The position numbers and the translations under genes are program-made. 64,000 nt of DNA from Sipunculus nudus (taxonomy: Eukaryota; Annelida; Sipuncula; Golfingiida; Sipunculidae), in NCBI GenBank assembly GCA_026874595.1, contig CM049313.1:30748008-30812007 (forward strand), in the 5' to 3' direction. Within the stretch, counting starts at the first letter, position 1. Each line of letters begins with the position of its first letter. Of this stretch, positions 22,262-35,012 are shown piece after piece. A model generated the notes under the pieces. That model made no database searches. It saw only the letters and a program-made list of their open reading frames with translations, and was not told the DNA's origin.

Positions 22262-22705
22262 CAATCAGCCACTGGTCCCTCTCTCCTGGTCGCTTAGGTC
22301 GCAAATTGTTAGCAATTTGCGGATACCCCGAGGCCAATTTTTTTTTCTGGTAAAGCCGCAAATTGCTACTTTGACAACAAGGCCCCCTCTCTCCTAGTCT
22401 CCCATGCAGGTCGCAAATTGCTAGCAATTTGCGGATACCCCCCGGCCAATTTTTTTTTCTGGTAAATCCGCAAATTGCTACTTTGACAACCTGGCCCCTT
22501 CTCTCCTGGGCGCCCAGGTCGCAATTTGCTAGCAATTTGCGAATACTCCCCGGCCAATTTTTTTTTTCTGGTCAATTCGCAAATTACTACTTTGACAGCC
22601 AGGCCCCCTCTCTTGCTAGTTGAATTTGCGGATACCCCCCGGCCAATTTTTTTTTCTGATAAATCCGCAAATTGCTAGCAAATTGCTACTTTGACAATTA
22701 TAGAA
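22262..22705 (+). repeat. Satellite S2 array 1 (~4 units)
   Basis: Unit of about 118-123 bp: T-run, CTGGTAAATCCGCAAATTGC, CTACTTTGAC, CAGGCCCCCTCTCTCCTGG, then the palindromic CGCAAATTGC..TTTGCG and CCCCCCGGCCAA. It stops mid-unit at TTTGACAA. Confidence 0.9.
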
Positions 22706-23100
22706 ATTTTCATGACAAATACACATGTACGGACTTTTTTTCGCAATGCCTGCAGATATTGGCCTGATTTTTGGTGTGTGGGCAGATAATGACCAGTTTC
22801 AGATCGAGTTCGCGTTTCGTCCCGGTTGACCTACTTTTGACGGTTTTACGGCTCCTGAACATAGAAAATTTCATGAAAAAACATAAATTTTCATGACAAA
22901 TACACATGTACTGACTTTTTTTTCCCAATGCCTGCAGGTACTGCCCTGATTTTTGGTGTTTGGGCAGATAATGACCAGTTACAGATCAAGTTCGCGTTTT
23001 GTCCCGGTTGACCTACTTTTGATTGTTTTACAGCCCCTAAACATAGAAAATTTCATGAAAAATATAAATTTCATGACAAAAGTACATGTACAGCCGTTTT
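22706..23100 (+). repeat. 182-bp tandem repeat, family C-related
   Basis: 'ttttttcgcaatgcctgcag' and relatives at 22736 and 22918 (period about 182), with 'cataatgaccagtt' and 'cccggttgacctacttttga'. The same units reappear at 24085-24430 inside the family C element. Confidence 0.75.
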
Positions 23101-24477
23101 TAGCCCTCAGCTCATAGGCTGATGGGCTATTGTCATCACCCAAGCTGTCTTTATGTCGTGCCGTCTGTCTGTCCGTCCGGTGTCCGTCCGGCGTCCGTCC
23201 GTCCCGCGTTTGTTAACTTTTACCTTGTGAGCGGGATATCTCTAAAAAGATTCACCGTAAGAATTTTATTTTATCAGTGAAGATGTATATGGATAAAATC
23301 TCGGTCAAGTTCGAAGATGGGTGACCTTGACCCATTTTTCTACATTTTAGAGCTGATTATAGAAAAACACTGAGAAGCTTATATCTCAGGAACCATTTTG
23401 TTGATTTTCACAAAACTTACTATGCTTATTGGGACTGATGGTCTGTACATGCTGCACTATTTCGGTGGCGCCACCTGCAATTTCTGATTTTTTAATCAAT
23501 TTTTATCGGGTTTTTCAATTTTGGCCTTGTGAGCAGAATATCTCAAAAGGATTCACCGTTGGAATTTTATTTCATCAGTGAAGATGTATATCAACAAAAT
23601 CTTGGTCAAGTACATAGACGGGTGACCTTGACCTATTTTTCTTAGTTTTAGAGCTGATTATACAAAAACACTCTGAAGCTTATATCTCAGGAACCATTTT
23701 GTGGATTTTCACAAAACTTACCATGATCATTTGGAATGATGGTCACAATTTTGGTGGCGCCACCTACAATTTCTGAATTTTTAATGAATTTTTATCAGAT
23801 TTTTCAATTTTGGCCTTTTGTGCAGGATACCTCGTAAGGTATTCAACACAGGAACTTCATTTATTCAGTGCTATTGCATGATATTGACATAATCTTGGTC
23901 AAGTTCAAAGATGGCTGATATGACCTACTTACAAGGTCACAGAGCTTAGTATAGAAAAAAAACTTAGGAGCTTATTTCTCAGGAGCTTATTTCTCAGGAA
24001 GCATTTGATGGATTGTTATGAAACATGGTACATTCCGCTCCAATTTAAATTTATGACTGATTATCAGCTTTTGCTAATATTCTGGTTTCGCAATGCAATG
24101 CTTACAGATACTGGCCAAATGTTTGGTCTGTGGGCGCATAATGACCACTTACAGATCGAGTTTGCGTTTCGTCCCAGTTGACCTATTTTTGACCATATGA
24201 CAGATCCTGAACATAGAAAATTTCATGAAAGACAGAAATTTTTATGAAAAATGCATATGTATGGAGTTTTTTTCACAATGCCTGCAGATACTGGCCTGAT
24301 TTTTGGTGTGTTGCTTGCTAATGACCCATTACAGATCGAGTTTGCATTTTCCCCTTGTTGCATTTTGTAGTTATGACCATACCACACCTCCTGAACTTAA
24401 AAAATTTTACAAAATTTTACAAATGTTTCTAATTTCTCCCAGGCGGGGGCATTCGTGTCGTTCCGACACATCTAGTT
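23101..24477 (+). mobile_element. Family C dispersed element (1.38 kb)
   Basis: 5' end T-run + a hairpin: TAGCCCTCAGC / GCTGATGGGCTA with loop TCATAG (23101-23129). 3' end: hairpin GTGTCG/CGACAC (24455-24460, 24464-24469), AT, CTAG (24472-24475), TT, then satellite S2 resumes. The interior has two diverged blocks with GGTGACCTTGACC and GGTGGCGCCACC (about 23463 and 23753) and two 182-bp units. No transposition protein is encoded. Confidence 0.65.
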
Positions 24478-25397
24478 TTTTCTCGTAAATCCGCAAATTG
24501 CTAGCAAATTGCTACTTTGACAACCAGGCCCCCTCTCTCCTGGTCTCCCAGGTCGCAAATTGCTAGCAATTTGCGGATACTCCCCGGCAAAATTTTTTTT
24601 CTGGTTAATCCGAAAATTGCTAGTAAATTGCTACTTTGACAGCCAGGCCCCTTCTCTCCTGGGCGCCCAGGTCGCAAATTGCTAGCAATTTGCGGATACC
24701 CCCCGGCCAATTTTTTTTTCTGGTAAATCCGCAAATTGCTACTTTGACAGCCAGGCCCCCTCTGTCCTCGGCGCCCAGGTCGCAATTTGCTAGCAATTTG
24801 CGGATACTCCCCGGCCAATTTTTTTTCTGGTTAATCCGAAAATTGCTAGTAAATTGCTACTTTGACAGCCAGGCCCCTTCTCTCCTGGGCGCCCAGGTCG
24901 CAAATTGCTAGCAATTTGCTAGGCCAATTTTTTTTTCTGGTAAATCCGCAAATTGCTAGCAAATTGCTACTTTGACAACCAGGCCCCCTCTGTCCTGGAC
25001 GCCCAGGTCGCAATTTGCTAGCAATTTGCGAATACTCCCCGGCCAATTTTTTTTTCTGGTCAATTCGCAAACTGCTACTTTGACAGCCAGGCCCCCTCTC
25101 TCCTGATCGCTCAGGTCGCAAATTGCTAGCAATTTGCGGATACCCCCCTTCCAATTTTTTTTTCTGGTAAATCCGCAGATTGCTAGCAAATTGCTACTTT
25201 GACAACCAGGCCCCCTCTCTCCTAGTCTCTCAGGTCGCAAATTGTTAGCAATTTGCGGATACCCCCCGGCCAATTTTTTTTCTCGTAAATCCGCAAATTG
25301 CTAGCAAATTGCTACTTTGACAACCAGGCCCCTTCTCTCCTGGGCGCCCAGGTCGCAAATTGCTAACAATTTGCCGATACCACCCGGCCATTTTTTT
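24478..25397 (+). repeat. Satellite S2 array 2 (~8 units)
   Basis: Clear examples of both palindromes: CCTGGGCGCCCAGG at 24658-24671 and the 22-bp one at 24554-24575. It is bounded by the family C 3' end on the left and the family B 5' end on the right, both at the T-run of the unit. Confidence 0.92.
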
Positions 25398-26009
25398 TAG
25401 CGAACCTGTGAGCTTATGCGATGGTGTGGCGTCGTCCGGCGTCCATCGGCCGTCGGCCGTCGTCCGTCGTCCGTCGTCTGTACGTTAACCCATACTATCT
25501 TGAAAACGGCAAGAGGTAGCATCACGAAATTTTATGCAAAAAATTACTCATCTAAAAAACTATATCGGATTTTGCTTATTTTTTGGCTAACTGCATTTTC
25601 TTAGATTTTATAGGGAAAAAGCTAAAAAAGCTTTAAAAATCTTCTTCTCCGAAACTGTTCAGCCACATTTTCCAATATTTCACAGAAATGATTCCTTGAA
25701 TAATCTTTCTCAAATTTGTTCAAATGGTTTAAGTTCGGTGATTTTTTGCCGAGTTAGAGGAAGTTGAACTTAGTCATCTGTCCATAAAAGCATACTAAAA
25801 TTGCAATCTCAGGAACGGCTGGAGCTATCATCACCAAATTTTATGCCAATGTTGTTCACATGAGACATATCAGAAATTGAGGTATTGGTGGCGCCATCTG
25901 CATCGGCCTTTTTTGTACGGGGGTCATCAGTGCCGGTATCATACTGACGGCTACAAAAAACTTCTTCTCTGAAACAATATGGCCAAATAGTTTAATATCG
26001 CACAGAAAT

Positions 26010-27891
26010 GATCACTCTTAGACATGGCTGTAGTTTCACGGTAGTTTACCGTGTTTCTTTCACGGTAGTACCGTCATTTCACGGCCCCGCCGTACTTTAC
26101 TCGATTAACGGTAGACTACCGTGAATTGAGCCAGCACTGACGTCTTATCATGCCTAGTCAGCATCTGGTCACCCCAGGGGGCCCTGAGCACGTGCGTTTC
26201 CTTTGTTAACATCCGGGCGTTTTCAGGTTTTTCACCGCCATCTTTGACATTTCCAGCAGCTCGGAGAGGCGTACAATCTCGAATATTCCCATGTTTTCGG
26301 TATGTTAACCTTTATGCATTGTTTCGCAAACTACTTTAGGAATCTTTAATTGGCACGTATTATATATATTTCTTTGGTAAATTTAGATTTTTTACCAAAA
26401 CTTGCTACTCCAAATCACACCATCCCTGGTTTGGTGGTATCACTGTTCGTGCTGTGAATTTTGTATATTGTGTGTAAAACGCTGTGTTGGTATATTGCTA
26501 GTTAAATATATTGCAGATATACGGACCCGCGTGTATATCACATATTGGTTTACATGATTTCCGAATTTAAATACAGCCCTTTTTATATCATCATGATAAC
26601 ACCACTGCTGTACATACTTGTTTTAACTTCTTTTATTCTTCATCTCATGTGGAATAACATGTGTGTCATTTACGTGTGATTTAAATTAATATTCAGATTA
26701 TTTAAGAAATACACTCTGCATATTTGTTTAAGTATTTGAGTCTCTCATCGAAAATATCCAAGTTAATCTTTTTATTTATATCTCAATACATAATGTATAT
26801 ATGATATATTTCAGACAAACAAACCATGTTTATGTATCTTATACGTTTTTGTATTTTCTCTGTTTTAGATTTTGAGTTTGACCCAAAGCAGAGAAATCAA
26901 CAATTACAGTCATCACCGACCAGATGAATAAGACGAATAGGAATTACCACTTGGAATTACCACTCACCAAGTATAGGCAACTTGGACGTTATATATATAT
27001 ATAAATAAATATATATATATATATATACATGTATATATATATATATTTATATATATATATATACTACTTGTATATACATATGTATATATACATATATATA
27101 TAAAATATCTTGATATATATGATATGAACATATTATGGTATTTTCGCGCCTAATTTGAACAGGCTGATTGTGAAAAACACGTGAGCTCATCAACACACTG
27201 ACTGTATGATTGACACGGGGACTCAAAAGGCATTTTTTATTTGAATCTGCAAAATGCAGTACCGAGGTACACGACTTGTAAAAAACACTTGTTATCTCCT
27301 TACATTTCGCACAAATAAGTTTGTGTGTATGAACAGATGCATTTATATACACGTTTATGCATGTTTAAACATGTTTTTCTCACAGTTGTTGATTGTGAAT
27401 ATGGGTATTGATAATTTTGTGTTTTATATTAAAGTTTTCCCTTGAATATACATTTTTTGCTGTTTTTATCATTCTTATTCCTTCAATTTACCTTCCTATT
27501 TAGCTGGTCTAACTACCTGCCATTTGTGAAATCCAAATTCAAAGTGACACAGAATCAAGCCCCCCCCCCCCCCCTCCCCACACACCCACATCTATATATA
27601 AACATACATATATAATATTACAATCGTACATAATCATCATAGCACCAGAAATATAATATTTTTATAATATTAATAATAATCACAATATTATTACAGAGAA
27701 TACCGTGAAAATACGGTATTCTACCGTAATTTGACCCGATAACGTATTTCTCAAAGTACGGTAGTCTACCGTTATTTTACGTCCTACCGTAATCTGGAGA
27801 TTACAGCCTACCGTTTATCTACGGTAGACTACCGGCAGCGACGGATGCCGGTATACTACCGTTAACTTACGGCGCATGTCTAAGAGTGATC
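26010..27891. mobile_element. Non-autonomous TIR DNA transposon (1.87 kb) with CGGTAG palindromes
   Basis: Perfect 13-bp inverted termini ACTCTTAGACATG / CATGTCTAAGAGT (26014-26026, 27875-27887), flanked by GATC on both sides (26010-26013, 27888-27891). The unfilled site AATGATCCTAGGG is present at 55022-55034 and 1081-1093. An alternative reading is a 14-bp TIR starting CAC with a 2-bp AT duplication. The subterminal regions carry many CGGTAG/CTACCG repeats, such as ACGGTAGACTACCGT at 26108. No transposase ORF. Superfamily unknown. Confidence 0.85.
26989..27110. repeat. (TA)n-rich microsatellite inside the TIR element
   Basis: Interrupted TATA runs with CATGTATA variants. A C tract (27560-27574) lies further on in the same element. 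Confidence 0.9.
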
Positions 27892-28673
27892 CTAGGGTAG
27901 TACTTTCTGAAGTTTGTTCAAATGGTCTCAGTTCAGTGACTTTTGGCTGAGTTATGGGAAGCTGAATTTAGTCATATGCTGTAACAGCCCATTTTAGCTC
28001 AGTGGCTACAAAGATCTTCTCCTCAAAAACCACTGGGCCAAATTCTTAAATCTCATACATTAATTATCCTTAGATGTTGATAATTCAAGTTTGTTCAAAT
28101 GGTTTTGGTTCAGTGATTTTTGGCTGAGTTATGGGAAGCTTAACTTAGCCATTTTGCTGTATTTTCCCATATGAGTTATAAACCTGTTAACATTTTTTTG
28201 ACTGACCCTACTGAGGCCAATTTGTTTAATATTTTACAAGAATAATCCCCTGAATAATTCTTATAATAATTGTCTTTTATGGTTCCAAAGAATGAATTTT
28301 GGCTGAATTATAAAGATTCAATTGAGCCATTTTACCATATATGTTAGCTGTGTGAAGCAGATACATCTAAACTTTATCAGCATTTATTACATCATGCCTC
28401 TAGACATTTAGATTTCAGGTTATCTATGGTTAATAATGACAAGAATGTTTTTTAAAAGCTTTTCAAAAATGTAGATTTATGATTTTTAGATATTCCTCAT
28501 GCCAGGCAATGTTTACAATCACAGGAATACAGCTCTCTGTGGGTATATAAAGACGGCTGTACATGGATTATACATAATTGGTATCCATAGTCAAATTAAT
28601 TCAAGATTTTGTCATCAGTGAGATGTATCTGTATTACAATCTTGCATTCAATATGCATCTGTATTAATTTTTA

Positions 28674-29550
28674 GTTAACCTGCGAGCTAATGCGATGGTG
28701 TGACGGCGTTTGTCTTCCGTACGTTAACCCATACTATTTTGAAAATGATTAGAGCTAGCATCATGAAATTTAATGCAAAAAAATAGCCATCTGAAAATTT
28801 TCTTAAATTTTATAGAGAAAAAGCTTAAAAAAACCTTTAAAAAACTTCTCCTTCGAAATACTCAAGCCAAATTGTTCAATATTTCACAGAAATAATCTTT
28901 TATACCATCTCCCTCAATTTTGTTCCCTTTGTTCAAGTTTGGTGAATTTTGGCCGAGTTACAGGAATTGAACTAAGTCATCTGTCCAAAAAAGCATACTA
29001 AAATAACAGTCTCAGAAACGGCCAGAGCTATCATCACCAAATTTTTGCCAGTGTTGGTCACATGAGTCATATATGAAATTCAGGTAATGGTGGCGCCACC
29101 TGAAATGACCTTTTTTTGTACGGGGGTCATTGGTCATCTGTACATTAATCCATAATTTCTCAGGAATAGCAGGAGCTACCATTCCCAGATTTTATGCAAT
29201 AATCTGTCACATATCAAATTTTGTGGGATTCAGCTTATTTTTTTGCTATCTCCATTTACTTAGATTTTATAGGGAAAAAGCTTCTTCTAGACGGTCCAGC
29301 CAAATTGTTCAATATTTTTTATAAATGATTCCAGAGGCAAGCCCTCTCAAGTTTGTTCAAATGGTTTGCATTTGATGAATTTTAGTGGAGTTACACAAAT
29401 TTGAACAGTCATTTGGCCAAGTAAGCATACTGACATAGTACTCTCAGAAATGACAGAAGCTAGCATTACCAGGTATTGTGCAATGACTCATATTTGAAAT
29501 TGCAGATTTTGTGGTGCCACCTACATTGACCTGTTTTTATGGGCAAAAAA
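28674..29550 (+). repeat. Family B internal unit
   Basis: Restart TTAGTTAACCTGCGAGCTAA, then the same order as 1877-2780, including GGTGGCGCCACC at about 29089 and 'cagctacattgacctg'-like text. The frame at 29130-29324 mirrors 2344-2640 and is judged non-coding. Confidence 0.6.
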
Positions 29551-30000
29551 CCTCCTAATATTAGCCTCTTTCAGCTTAATGATGAAACTGTCAAGTTGAA
29601 TTGTTCAATTTTTCAAAAGAATTATCCTAGGACATGATTCTTTCAATCATATCAGAATATACTGAGTTTGTTGATTTTTGGTTGAGTTGTGAACAGCTTA
29701 AGTTGGTCTTATGGCCATTATTATGTCTTTTTCAAACTGAGGACTGCAGTAGTGTTCTTCTACAAAATTATTATTTCAATTATATCTTCTGTAACATTGC
29801 ACAATTTGTTCAAGTTTACTAGAATGATTTTTGGCAGAACTATTGTACCTTTAACAATGAAAGTACTGCATCTTTTATTATTCTAGATATTTTGATAAAA
29901 AGTTTATGAATATGTCGGCTTGAAAAAAAACATTTTTAGCCAAAGTCTTTCAGTATGTGTAAACAGATATACCAACAAGCCAAGATTGAATCCGTATCTT
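29551..30000 (+). repeat. Family B interior, diverged
   Basis: 'gatgaaactgtcaag' and 'ttcaagtttactagaatga' echo the common family B phrasing. No gene seen. Confidence 0.4.
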
Positions 30001-30560
30001 TAAATAGGTTGAGAAACTGCCGACTGTTTCAGATTTGGGAACAGATCAAGAGTTCATTCAGTGCAGCCAGATATAGGTCAAGAGTTCAATCAGTGCAGCC
30101 AAGCACATCTCATGTGATCACCTCATGGGTGACATGTGAACACCTCATGGGAACCATGTGATCACTTCATGGGTGTCAAGCCCCTCAGGGCAGGGCCCCT
30201 GCATAAGCTTATGCAATGGTGTGGCTACTATTTCAGATTTGGCAACAGGCTAGAGGTCAGTCTGGATCTATTTATATCTTTGCGGACTGCCAACTGTATC
30301 AGATTAGGCAACAGGTCAAGAGTTCACTCAGTGCAGCCAGGTTTGGGTCAGGAGTTTACTCAGTGCAGGAGCTGCATTCTATTTATAGCTTTGGCAGACT
30401 GCCAACTGTGTCAGATTATGCAACAGGTCAAGAGTTCACTCAGTGCAGCCAGGTACAGGTCAAAAGTTCACTCAGTCTAGGCAGGTGCAGGTCATGAGTT
30501 CACTCAGTGCAGTAGCCTGAGCAAGCAATTTGTCACATTTCACTCGGGGGCAACAGCCTT
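30001..30560 (+). repeat. Imperfect tandem repeat, AGTTCACTCAGTGCAGCCAG type
   Basis: The phrase 'gtcaagagttcactcagtgc' recurs about six times, alternating with 'gactgccaactgtntcagat'. It resembles the sequence next to the GTCTAGAC clusters at 3535 and 49560. Confidence 0.65.
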
Positions 30561-30820
30561 TCTCAGCTAAGCCTGGTCAGCCCCATGCATCAGACTCAAG
30601 GTAAGTTTGATGTATTGGCCTAATATTTTGACCTGTCTATGTGTCTTTGATGGCTCTCTCGCTCACAAGACAGGTGTTGCCACCTACCATGACTTTTGCA
30701 CAGTGTGTGTCCCTGCGTTTTTCTCAGGAGGGGTTTGATATATCAGTCTGAAATTGGGCATATGTATATATCTCTGATAGCTTCATTGTATACAAGACTG
30801 GTGGTGCCAGCTACAATTTT
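30561..30820 (+). repeat. Family B-derived remnant
   Basis: Contains 'caggtgttgccacctaccat' and 'atatatctctgatagcttca', degraded motifs of the 275-bp unit. No gene seen. Confidence 0.35.
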
Positions 30821-33812
30821 TAGCTCAGCTGACTATAAGTCATCTGAGCTATAGTCATGGTCCATTGTCCGTCGTCCGTCCGTCTGTCTGTCCGTCCGGA
30901 TGTCCGCCCGTAAGACTGGCACGTTTCGACACGAATCTGAAATTCGGCATACAGTTAGATGTCCCCAAAATCTCCTACCATGCCGAAAATTTGGTCAATA
31001 GGACTTCGTTCCTTCGAGATATTAAGGAAAAACCTCAATTTTTTATTAGAAATCTATTTTCACACTTCAGGACTGCCTAATATCAAAACCACTCATCTGG
31101 TTTTCTTCATATTTACCATAAATATTCCTCTATATATTTCCTATGTACATGCCAGATATTAAGTAAGTATTATATAATTTAAAAAAGTTATGGGCCCAAA
31201 CATAATGGACTTTGTAATAAATCAGGAAGATATTTGGTCACTTAAGACCAAAAGTGTTAAAAGTAGGGACTTTTTTCCAGTAATACAACTTTAATTAATC
31301 AAAATTTAATTGTATACCAAAAATAAGATCAAAATCTGTTAAATTTTTTTAAATATTGGCAAAAACATAAAATTGGTACCTTAAATTTTGCCCAACTTTG
31401 GCCACGGCACGTTTTTTTCCTGCATGTACACATAAGGATTTAATCTGTTAAAATCTGAAATTTGAAAATAAAAGCTGCAAAATTAGGCTAGTTATTGAAT
31501 TTTTTGGAGGCTCTTGTTGTATTCCCTTACATTGTCAAGCAGTCCACTTTGATGACTGTAGGTCATTCAGTGCACATCTCTGTGCTCCCCAGGCTGTTGG
31601 TATAATTTTAGATGTCCCCAAAATCTCCTACCATACCGAAAGTTGGGTCATTAGGACTTCGTTCCTTCGAGATATTAAGGAAAAAACTCCGTTTTCCATA
31701 AAAAAGCCATTGTTACACTTCAAGGCTGCCTAATATCAAAACCACTGATCTGTTTTTGATCGTATTTAGTATTTTCGTATTTATGTTTACCCAAAATTAG
31801 ATCTGAATTTTGCAAATTTTTCAAGTTATTAGCATAAATAAAAAATCAGTACCTTAAATTTTGTCCAACTCTGGCACTGTTGATTTAATTTTCACAGTAT
31901 ATATACATAAGGATTTAATCTTTTAAAATCTGAAATTTCAAAGAAATTGATTGGAAAGAATAGCTTTTATTCATGTTTTCAAACACCATGTCAAGTGTTG
32001 TTTACATCTAGCCCACCTAGTAGTACAGCCTTCACTTGCATTATGTAACCCCAGGCAGCTTGCCTTGGGTCAGCCTGGCCACTACCAGCAGGCTTCCCCT
32101 CTGCCCTGCACTCCCCCCCCCCCCCCAGACGGTGCATAAACTAGATGAATGTTATTATTTTCTGTATTTGATTCATTCTTATTCTAGGCTATGCTACATT
32201 TTAGATTTTGTATTGTACCACCAGGGTTACAATGATTAAAGTGTACATTTAATTGTGTCCACAAAGTGGTGTATTGCTATGAAAGTGTGGATGTTCATCA
32301 GATATGTAATTCCTTACTTCAGAAGAGTAAAAACTTCACCAGGTGTGAAATTGACTATTAATTCCAGTACTAAATTAAAACTGGGATAGTAATTAGCACA
32401 ATGATATTGTTTGTCCCTCATTCAACCAACAGTGTGTATACTTTATTTGAAAAGATGTTTTATTTTAACAAAATTACTTTTATTTTATTTTGGTGAATAA
32501 AATTAAGCATGTACTGAAAACTCCAATGTGCAAAACTTTTTAATAGTGATTCAAGGAATATTCTTGTAGATGCCATGTTGTGGCATTATTTTCTTTTAAA
32601 TTCAGTTTAAACATATATGATTTAAAAATAATAAAATATATGTGTATGCATAATATGACCCAATATGAGCTACACTCTGGATATATGATGATTGCAACTT
32701 TTGCAACAATTCTAATATTTTAACTTATAGTTTCAGTTTTTTACTCTATATATATAATGATTGCAACTTTTGCAACAATTCTAATATTTTAACTTATATT
32801 TTCAGGTTTTTTTATTAAACATTTATAAAACCTGTAAATAAAGAAATGGTTCAGATAAAAACTTCTTAATGGAAAAAGTGGATATGCTTAAAAAAATAGG
32901 ATTATATATAAACTTAAATGCATTATTCCCTTGAAAGTGAAATAAAGGTATTAGTCCATTCTGTCCACTTGCCTGTCCATATGTAAATGTTCATATGCAT
33001 CACAGTATCTCAAAATTTTACTGTTTTTCTTCATGACAGTCTTGTCAGAGTATTAGTTTGTAATCATATATTTAGAACTTTACTATAACCAAGTAGGAGG
33101 GCCCCTTTCCTCTTGGCTTTTCATATTCTTATGTAAATGAAAAACATTACAATAGAATATTTCTACATCCACCTTCGTGCTGCCCTCACTTTTCCCTTCT
33201 CCAAACTCCATCCCAAAGTCAGCCTCAGTAAGCAAGAACAAGATAAATCAGATATATTCATACTTTAATATTTTGTATAACTATTCGTTCATAGTTACCT
33301 ATGTACATGCCAGAAATTATGTCAATATTGTGTAATATGTAGACATAGTGGGCATCACAATAATGTACCTTGTCAAGACTAAAGAGATATTGTGTCATAC
33401 AGTCACAAATTCATAAATCACTTCATCAGCATAGTTAATCATAACATCATATCTGTCAAATTGAAAGCTTGCAGACTACCATACACTTTAGATCCTTCAA
33501 CAAATAGCCTTATCATCATTCTACTACTGCTTATTACTGCTGTCATTGCATTCATATTTGCTCAAATATATCACCATTTTCAACCCCTCCTAAATAAATA
33601 AAAAATAAACCACTATATTTGACTCTATTAATCCATCAGTCAGGTAATTTCATTTATCATTTACTCACATATTACATTACATTCCTTTATAATAGCCCAA
33701 CATGTCCATGATATTCATAAGCTTTATCGACTCGATATAGTATCACAGTGGAGAAACATTTATAGTCAAATCACAATCAGCTGAGCGCCGTGACCCATGG
33801 GTCCCTTGTTTT
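30821..33812 (+). mobile_element. Family A element, long copy (2.99 kb)
   Basis: The 5' hairpin TAGCTCAGCTGAC/GTCATCTGAGCTA (30821-30833, 30839-30851; 12 of 13 pairs) follows a T-run. The 3' end is TCAGCTGAGC (33777), palindrome GACCCATGGGTC (33792-33803), then CCTTGTT. A second, 5'-incomplete block with 'gatgtccccaaaatctccta' at 31610 suggests internal duplication. C tract at 32113-32126. No coding gene. Confidence 0.65.
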
Positions 33813-33953
33813 AGTGTTCTGTGCACCCATGCCAGAATTTCAGCAGAGTTTGTGTAATTGTTTCTTATTCAAATTGTTTAGTACTTGCATTGTTCATATA
33901 CATGAAAAGTAATGGTCCATCATTGAAGCATTATACCTGGTGTATTTCCCAAT

Positions 33954-33987
33954 GCACAGGTTCGCATTAGGCCTGTAGGCCTTGTTT
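33954..33987 (+). repeat. Family B 3' terminus joined to S2
   Basis: GCACAGGTTCGC, hairpin AGGCCTGTAGGCCT, TGTT, then the S2 T-run and CTGGTAAATC. It gives a precise element boundary. Confidence 0.75.
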
Positions 33988-35012
33988 TCTGGTAAATCAG
34001 CAAATTGTTAGCAAATTGCTACTTTGACAGCCGGGCCCCCTCTGTCCTGGGCGCCCAGGTCGCAAAATTGCTAGCAATTTGCGGATACTTCCCGGCCATT
34101 TTTTTTTTTTTTGTGGTAAATCCACAAATTGCTAGCAAATTGCTACTTTGACAGCCAGGCCCCTTCTCTCCTGGGCGCCCAGGTCGCAAATTGCTAGCAA
34201 TTTGCCGATACTCCCCGGCCAATTTTTTTTTTCCTGGTAAATCCGCGAATTCCTAGCAAATTGTTACTTTGACAACCAGGCCCCCTCTCGCCTGGGCGCC
34301 CAGTTCGCAAATTGCTAGCAATTTGCGGATACCCCCCGGCCAATTTTTTTTTCTCGTAAATCCGCAAATTGCTAGCAAATTGCTACTTTGACAACCAGGC
34401 CCCCTCTCTCCGGGACGCCCAGGTCGAAAATTGCTAGCAATTTGCCGATACTCCCCGGCCAATTTTTTTTTTCTGGTAAATCCGCTAATTGCTAGCAAAA
34501 TGCTACTTTGAAAGCCAGGCCCCTTCTCTCCTGGGCACCGAGGTCGCAAATTGCTAGCAATTTGTGGATAACCCCCGGCCAATTTTTTTTTTTGTAAAAT
34601 CCGCAAATTGCTACCAAATTGCTACTTTGACAGCCAGGCCCCCTCTCCCCTGGTCTCCCAGTTCGCAGATTGCTAGTAATTTCCCGATACCCCCCGGCCA
34701 ATTTTTTTTTTTTCGGGTAAATCCGCAAATTGCTAGCAAATTGCTACTTTGACACCCAGGCCCCCTCTCTCCTGGGCGCCCAGGTCGCAAATTACTAGCA
34801 ATCTGCTGGCACCTCCCGCCATATTTTTCTCAGGGAAACGTCTCCGAGGAAATCCAAAAAATCCCACAAGCTTAAGTACAGGGCCTATACAGGAAAACCG
34901 ACAGTTCCCCGCCTCCCGCAAATTGCTACTTTGACAGCCAGGCCCCTTCTCTCCTGGTCTCCCAGGTCGCAAATTGCTACCAATTTGGCAATACCCCCCG
35001 GCCAATTTTTTT
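33988..35012 (+). repeat. Satellite S2 array 3
   Basis: About eight units. The ~115-bp conserved insert occurs at 34800-34916. Ends at the T-run where a family A element begins. Confidence 0.92.
34800..34916 (+). repeat. Conserved ~115-bp insert in S2 (1 of 8 copies)
   Basis: CTGGCACCTCCCGCCATATT, TTCTCAGGGAAACGTCTCC, AAGCTTAAGTACAGGGCC, ending in the boundary box CCGACAGTTCCCCGCC. Other copies: 37983-38100, 41061-41178, 41594-41709, 42377-42490, 45922-46034, 46837-46947, 48083-48180 (partial). Confidence 0.8.

Larger units (their letters stand above)
25398..33987 (+). mobile_element. Composite family B insertion in S2 (8.6 kb with nested elements)
   Basis: The left junction in S2 array 2 is GGCCATTTTTTT then TAGCGAACCTGTGAGC. 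The right end GCACAGGTTCGC, AGGCCTGTAGGCCT, TGTT (33954-33987) runs into TTCTGGTAAATC, the next bases of the satellite unit. It is therefore read as one insertion, later hit by a TIR transposon (26014-27887) and a family A element (30821-33812). Removing these leaves about 3.7 kb, close to the 4.25-kb copy at 494-4747. No protein is encoded. Confidence 0.55.

Noticed and set aside
22262-25397. Repeat arrays as a CRISPR
   Set aside because: Unit length (about 120 bp), lack of unique spacers and the eukaryotic context rule it out.
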